Shown: positions 58,172-64,000 of the stretch, one piece after another
Numbering within the stretch: position 1 is the first letter of the stretch
Layout of the letters: each line of letters opens with the position of its first letter
Source: Adiantum capillus-veneris
Taxonomy: Eukaryota > Streptophyta > Polypodiopsida > Polypodiales > Pteridaceae
Assembly (NCBI GenBank): GCA_014529385.2
Contig: CM043942.1
Location: forward strand, 59,201,184-59,265,183
Length of the DNA: 64,000 nucleotides
Reading direction: 5' to 3'
Position numbers and translations under genes: made by a program
Notes under the pieces: model-generated
Seen by the model: the letters and a program-made list of their open reading frames with translations, nothing else
What the model was told of the DNA's origin: nothing
The model's database searches: none

Positions 58172-60060
58172 GTGGGAGAGTATACCCTGCAAGCAAGCTC
58201 CTAGCTTCCTTGGTCGACCCCCACTTCTAGCTCATGATGGAAGCTCATTGGACCCCTTCAAGAGTGCATATCAAGCAAGCATAAACGGTCTTGGGACAAG
58301 TGTCCCCCTTTCCCCTTTGAGAGAGAGGACTTGATAAATGCATAGACAATTAATTAGATTAGCTAGAATTATCATTGGACCCCTTGAGAGGCCAACCAAT
58401 AGTCTTTATGAACCTTATGAGGTCAACATGGAGAGGAACTTGACATGTGTCCCTATTGCTTCATTAGGCAAGGCTTGACTTATTTAAGAGTGTCTTTGTT
58501 CTCTCTAGATCCTACAATGAGGGCTCACCCCCCCTTGTGTAGGCCCATGTGCTTTGACTTTGTGGAACACCTCAAATCCCTCAAGAACCTTAGTCAACAA
58601 GCACGACAAGCACCTCAAGCTTGGGCCGGGTTCCCACCTCAAGCATAGCCCTAGCTTTCCTAAGGTCAAAGGACTTTTAACACTAACCTTTGGAGGTCTT
58701 CAATGAAGCTAACCCTAAGGTCTTTAAGCTCCATTAGGTAGCCTTTCTCTTTGACATACCCTCTCTCATTTGGACCCTTTTAACCTTGGCCCCATATTCA
58801 GATAGATCCATAAGCACATGTCTATATTCTAGCCCTTTTTCTCGTTTATTCTCCCACATTAAATTATAAGTTTAATATAAGAAAATCATTTTGTGATGGT
58901 TAGATATTAGATTTTATGACATCACCTCTCTCTTGACATCATAGTCGTCCTTGACTATGAGGTAGAAGAGATAAAGCCGTAGTCATTAATCAATATTTCG
59001 TAGCGGGTAGAGGATCCCTTTTTACCATACGACATCATTCCAATAAGGATGAATAATCCATTTGGTGCTTGGGAGATGTAGTTTCTGGAAGCATGCCTGC
59101 TCTTTAGTCCATTTCATTGTCCCAAGTAGAGTGACAAATTCTACTTTGCGTTGAGAGACATCATCATCACAAGCATGATTCTAGGCATGCTTACTACTTC
59201 AATTTGTGCACAATAAAAAGAGAATTAGTCTTGTATGACCAAAACATTGATCATTAAAAGAAACATGTACATTTGCTTACTCTCATGTAGCATTGTAAGC
59301 ATTGACAAGGTTCATACCATCCTTAAGCTATATTCCTTGCATCCATACAACATCTTTAAAAGGAAAATTTTTGAACTTAATAATATACCATCGGATAATC
59401 TTACCATGTCGTCGTACCTTGTCTTCATGCTGAAGGATAGATTTGGGTTGTAGCACCTCTACTTGTTATCTGATTTTTGGAGGGTCTTCAATAATTGGTT
59501 CACTTGGGGGCTCTCCTTTGTAGGGCTTAAGTAGGCTCGCATGAAAATCATTGTGTATGAGCCAATGATTGGGCAACTTGAGTTGATAAGCCATCTCATT
59601 CATTGGTTTCAAGATTTGAAAAGGACCATAGTATAATTTGCTAGTTTAGCATAATACTTTTAATGGCCCGTAGGATTTTTGCCCGTCGTTTTCCTCAATC
59701 AAGCCTTTGGAAACTTAAGTAAGACCCAATCATTTTCTCATCCTTTCGTGCTTGTCAGCAACAACGTTTTGTCTTTTTTCAGAGATGGATATAGCCTCCT
59801 TAATCTTTTTGAAAGATTTTTGTAGGTCACGGCTATACTCATCAGTAGCGAGGATCTTCTCATGTACTTTAAGTAGCAAGGGACTTTTAGGTCTTCCCTC
59901 ATATTTATATTTTTTGTGGTTGATTTTAAAAGATTCTTTTCCCATAGAAGTATGGAGAGTATTATTGTATGCATACTCTACAAGGGGTAGATACTTCTCC
60001 CATTGTCAGTGTTGATCTACTTATGTCACATAAGTCTTTAGTAGATCGAGTATCGTAAGC

Positions 60061-60523
60061 TATTAGGAAGAGGATGGGATGTAGGAGGGCCTCTTCATTT
60101 TCCATGAGCTTATGGAGGTGATTAACATATCTACAAATAGGTGTACGCCACGTGTGCAAGAATGGTGGGTGTGTAAGAGATGTGTAAGTGTGGTCAAAGG
60201 ATGCACTTTTGCCCCCAAAAAGAAGGTGGAAAGTTTTATGATTTTCAGCCTTCCATGACTCCCACATATAATTTCCAGTTTGAGCGGAGATCATAGATCT
60301 GTAATCTACGCGTTGAGCTCTTTCCATAGATATGCTACATGATATGGTTTTACCCACTAGATTTTAAATTCAATTTTGGGGGGAAACTTTGAATTCAAAT
60401 AAACTAGCCGTTTCACCTGTTTGATTTCAAAACTGTCTTTTGATTACTTTATTAATACTAGAGGTTTGACTTCCTTAAACTGCCAAATAAAGAGGCCCTC
60501 CTAGAGTCCATTCTATTCCTAAT
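60061..60523. mobile_element. MITE-like element with long terminal inverted repeats (463 bp)
   Basis: The left end ATTAGGAAGAGGATGGGATG, then AGGAGGGCCTCTTCATT, is inverted at the right end (AATAAAGAGGCCCTCCT to TTCCTAAT), giving imperfect terminal repeats of about 40 bases. Block A lacks it: ATCGCAAGATTGGCTTTC there against ATCGTAAG-[insert]-ATTCGCTTTC here, so the empty site is visible. No transposase. I cannot fix a target duplication, so the superfamily stays open. Confidence 0.8.
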
Positions 60524-60718
60524 GATTCGCTTTCTGACTTTGGCCATCTGTTTGTGGGTGATAGGATGAAGAGAGACACAATCTGGTACCTAGATTTTCA
60601 AAGAGACCTTTCCAAAAATCGCTTGTCATTCTAGGATCTCTATATGACACGATGGATGTGGCAATCCATGGTTTTGAAAATTTGAGATATGAAGAAAGTT
60701 TCCATTTGGTTGCCTTAA

Positions 60719-62039
60719 CACTAGGTTGGTAACCTAACAGGACATAAAAGTGTCCTTTCAAGGTTTTGAAAAAAACCTCCAAAACCATAGTAGATCCACT
60801 TATTTTGTAAAATCCTTTCATGAGGTTATAGTTCAAGGCCTACTACACATGGAAAAAATAAGAAACTTGTAAAATTTCTCATCTGTTGGTCACACCAAGC
60901 CTCCAAAGTTGATGGACCAGTGCATTTTCATCAAAACAGTCATTTCTTACATTTTGTTGCATAAAAATAAGCTTAGGGATTTTTGTAGGACTTGATATAA
61001 ATTCCCTAGTTAACTTCAATGGGTTGGTGATCAGAACATATGATTGCTTCTCACTCACTATTTTTTGTTTTGCCAAAATAAATAGGTACAAAAAAGTTGA
61101 ATTTTTACCATTCTGCAAACCTATCATCAAAGTTTCTATAGCCACGCTAAATACAAATAATATATGCATGTTTTCTTAGTTCCCTATTGTCCTTTATGTT
61201 CATAAGGAGCCATGGAGCATGTCAAAAGAATAATACATCTCTTACCAAGGGGAATCTTGGGGACAAAGATGAAGTGCTAAATACAGCAAACATGAAAAAA
61301 TTGGGTTCAACATTATGAGTTGTAGAATCCCATAAAAACTATTCAATATCTAGCCAAATTTGATCTTTATGACTAGATATGGTTACTACCTACAAAATGC
61401 ATGTAGTTGTCACAAGAAACTAACAATATTGAAAAAGCTATACTTGATATACTAGAATGTTTTATTTTCTTCTATAATTGAAAAAATAAACCATCGTTGT
61501 GTACTATGCAAAATAGGGTATTAGGTGCCCAAAAACTCAAGGAATATTAGCTTTATGTTACAATATGCGACATAGAAAATCAAAAATGCATTTGGATATC
61601 ATGAAATCCACCAAAAAAATCATAAAAGAGCTAAAATTGGCTAAAAAACAGGATTTGACAATTTTTGTAATTTGGTCATAACTTACAACTTTGATATTTA
61701 TTTCTCCCTAGAAGCATCAAGACATGTTGAGGGCTACTAAAGATAGTTCTCTAGCATTATAGAACTCACAAAAATAAATTCTAGAGTGGTATAGTTGCAA
61801 AAAGTTGAAAAAAGGCAAAAACAGGACCCGTTTTTTTACACAGTTTATGTTGTGAAATGTTGTGCAAGGACAAGGTTAAAGATGGAATTGATATTCCAAA
61901 AAAATGTCGAGTTTTTTTCAGCTCATGAGACAACTTTCTAGATAGATAGCACCTCAAAATCCATTTTGAAACTCCTGTCATAATTCAAGGAAAATGGTCA
62001 CTTAACAGGACATAAAAGTGTCCCATTACCAACCTAGTG
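60719..62039. mobile_element. Non-autonomous TIR transposon, copy 2 (1.32 kb)
   Basis: Perfect 14-base inverted ends CACTAGGTTGGTAA and TTACCAACCTAGTG, flanked by TTAA on both sides (60715-60718 and 62040-62043). Block A shows the empty site with a single TTAA (GTTGCATTAATAG, about 45430). It is a diverged, inverted copy of 49000-50319. Subterminal GGACATAAAAGTGTCC occurs at both ends and is itself partly palindromic. No transposase ORF. Confidence 0.92.
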
Positions 62040-63240
62040 TTAATAGTCTTTTTGAGAAGAATAAAATGTGTTTGCTTGCTAAACCTATTGACTATTGTCC
62101 ATATTCTCATATTCCCATGGATAGACTTGGGTAAACCAAAGATAAAATCCATGGATATACTCTCCCATGGTGAATTTTGGATTAGCAATGGCTGGAGTAA
62201 TCTAGGCTGCTTCCCTCTATCATACTTGGTCTTTTGGCATACCACACATTTTGAAATATACTCTTGTATGTCCACTTTCATGGTAGGCCAATAAAAGTAT
62301 GTCTCTACTCCTCTAAGAGTAGGTTGAATCCCTCTATGCCCCACATAAAGAGGATCATGTGATTGATACATGAATTTGTCACGAAGGGAGTGGGTAACAC
62401 ATAGCCTATTTCCATGGAGAAGATAACCATCTTGCAAGGTGAATGGTTTTTCTTTCTTCCCCAATGCAAGAAATGGCATTATGTCTTTAAATTCAAGGTC
62501 ATTGGCATACTCATCTACCATAAAAGATAGATCACTGTGAGTTGCTATAGACACCGCATTAACTTTTGATGATCGAGTGAAAGTGCATCGACCACTTGAT
62601 TCTGATCACCAGCAATGTGAGCAATATGAAAATAAAATTGCGAAAGAAAATTTACCCACCTAATTTGTTTGTGGAAAGCTTGGTTTGCGTCATAAAGTAC
62701 TTGAGACTTTGGTGGTCTATTTGCAAAATAAATGGAGTCTCTAGTAGATAGTGCTTCCATGTGTTTAGGACATGTAGAACATCTAAAAGCTCTTTTTTGT
62801 ATATGCCCAAGATTCGTTCATCGGCATTGAGACTTTGGCTCTCATATGCTATGGCATGCCCTTCTTGAAGCAAGACTGCTCCAAGGAAATCACCACAAGC
62901 ATCAATTGGACCTCAAATGGCTTTGAGAGATCCGGAAGCATAAGGACTAGTTGGGAGGTCTTCTCTTTGAGTTTGTCAAAAGCATTTTTCTCCTTGGTAA
63001 TGCATGCTTACTTAACGTTATTTTTTGTGAAGCCATGTAATGGTCCCGCTATTTGAGAAAATTTGGCTATGAAGTGTCTATAGTATGCACACGTATTAAT
63101 AAAGCTTCTTAGCTGATGTAAATTCCTTGGATTAGGCCATGCTTTTATTACCTCCAACTTTGATGGATCCATACGGATACCATCTTGAGAGATAATATTA
63201 CCTAAGTATTGAATCTCTTGAAGGAAGTGATGGCCGGATT

Positions 63241-63513
63241 TGAGAAGCTACGACAACAAACCCCAATCGGGGAGCTTCATAATGCAAGAAAAAAAGATGT
63301 TTTTTGTCTGTAGATGACTGCCACCACCACCCTCTCTCTCCCCCTTTGCTCATGCATGCGTCCACAATGGGCAACCGCACCCCCCTTGGCATCACTCTCT
63401 CCCTCTCCTCCATTATACCCCGTCTCTCTTGTTCATTATCGCATGCAACCAAAGGCTCTCTCTCTCCCCCTCGTTCATCAACCCGGGGATCGCCATGAAG
63501 AAAAGCTCACCCG

Positions 63514-63587
<74 letters not shown>

Positions 63588-64000
63588 TTACATACACACA
63601 CACAAACCCCACCTCAGCCTCTCTGTCCCCATCTCTCGTTCTCTCTCCATATCTCACTCTAGCCATCCTCTCTCTCTCTCTCTCTCGTTCTGTGTAGGCG
63701 AAGAAAAAACACACTCTCTATCTCCACTAACACACCTACCTACACACATATACACACTTACACCCACACACACTCCCACACAGCCAGCAGAATCTCTCTC
63801 TCTCTTTTACCATGCACAAACACACTCACACACTTACAAGCACATACACACAGTTACATACACCCACACATTTACACACACGTATAATATACGCATTAGC
63901 GCACACATACATTCAAACAAACACACGCACACCATACCCACACACAAGACGAAGAAAACCGCAAGGAGCTGAAGAATCGACACTCAAGACAAAAAAAAAG
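63241..64000. repeat. Simple-sequence region
   Basis: (CT)n at about 63515-63582 and again at 63669-63686, then CA-rich sequence (ACACAC mixtures) from about 63720 to 63930. The open frames here are low-complexity Ser/Leu or Arg/Glu readings and not genes. Confidence 0.9.

Larger units (their letters stand above)
56420..62558. repeat. Direct repeat block B (6.1 kb, two insertions)
   Basis: Collinear with block A (41560-45941). It is longer because of two inserted elements at 60061-60523 and 60719-62039; without them the two blocks are nearly equal in length (about 4.35 and 4.38 kb). A (GA)n run at 58125-58168 is longer than the matching GA/GT run in A (43232-43262). Confidence 0.85.
59400..63240 (-). 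pseudogene. Chromovirus RT end, RNase H, integrase (block B), interrupted
   Basis: From the right on the minus strand: RT C-terminus (GIRMDPSKLEVI, then AYYRHFIAKFSQIAGPL, about 63200-63040), RNase H (62873-62545: GHAIAYESQSLN, FILQIDHQSLKYF), then integrase 62554-61985 with SHDPLYVGHRGIQPTL, CVVC and MDFIFGLPKS. Two transposon insertions split the integrase core. Its remnants resume at about 60718-60525 and the tail (ADKHERMRK region, VLQPKSI-like) lies near 59950-59400. The first part of RT, protease and gag are absent; the sequence changes at about 63240. Confidence 0.85.

Noticed and set aside
63478-63714. Arg/Glu and Ser/Leu repeat ORFs at the right end
   Set aside because: Direct translation of (CT)n/(GA)n simple sequence on either strand.

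Overview
The window is plant nuclear DNA from a repeat-rich genome. Almost everything recognisable is LTR retrotransposon: one Ty1/copia element, three Ty3/gypsy elements whose pol carries two RNase H domains (the Tat lineage, a plant group), pieces of chromodomain-bearing Ty3/gypsy elements (chromoviruses), a gag-only non-autonomous LTR family, and two small non-autonomous TIR transposons. No intact host gene, tRNA or rRNA gene was recognised. The species cannot be named from this evidence; the element mix fits a seed plant or fern with a large genome.

Left part (1-21 kb). A GC-rich degenerate tandem repeat (1-275) precedes a copia element: LTR 514-718, initiator-Met type primer site at 721, gag/protease/pre-integrase 1857-3368. 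The copia body is split by two Tat elements in the same orientation, E1 (from 3369) and E2 (to 18966), and resumes at 18967 with the end of integrase, RT and RNase H (to 20839). E1 and E2 share one hybrid LTR (10317-11415) whose left part is E1-type and right part E2-type. The copia integrase core is missing. Recombination between two neighbouring insertions that deleted the DNA between them explains all of this. E2 is the best preserved: one reading frame of about 1784 codons with two stops.

Middle (21-34 kb). E3 is a minus-strand Tat element with about 2.7 kb LTRs (21417-24140 and 31028-33717). Between its 5' LTR and gag it carries four extra small ORFs: two tandem copies of a ~70-residue protein also found just before gag in E2, and two tandem copies of a second protein with an F-box-like motif. 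These accessory ORFs are the most novel content of the window.

Right part (34-64 kb). 33.7-41.5 kb holds one unrecognised 375-codon ORF, a broken minus-strand ORF with an RG-rich tail, retroelement fragments and a cluster of short palindromes. A ~4.4 kb block (41560-45941) recurs in direct orientation at 56420-62558, where it holds two extra insertions: a 463 bp long-TIR element and a 1.32 kb CACTAG-ended element flanked by TTAA. A second copy of the latter lies inverted at 49000-50319. A gag-only LTR element (51092 to about 57110, minus) lies between the two blocks. The window ends in CT/CA simple sequence.

Many inactivating stops look like C-to-T changes (CAG to TAG, CGA to TGA), as expected from deamination of methylated plant repeats.
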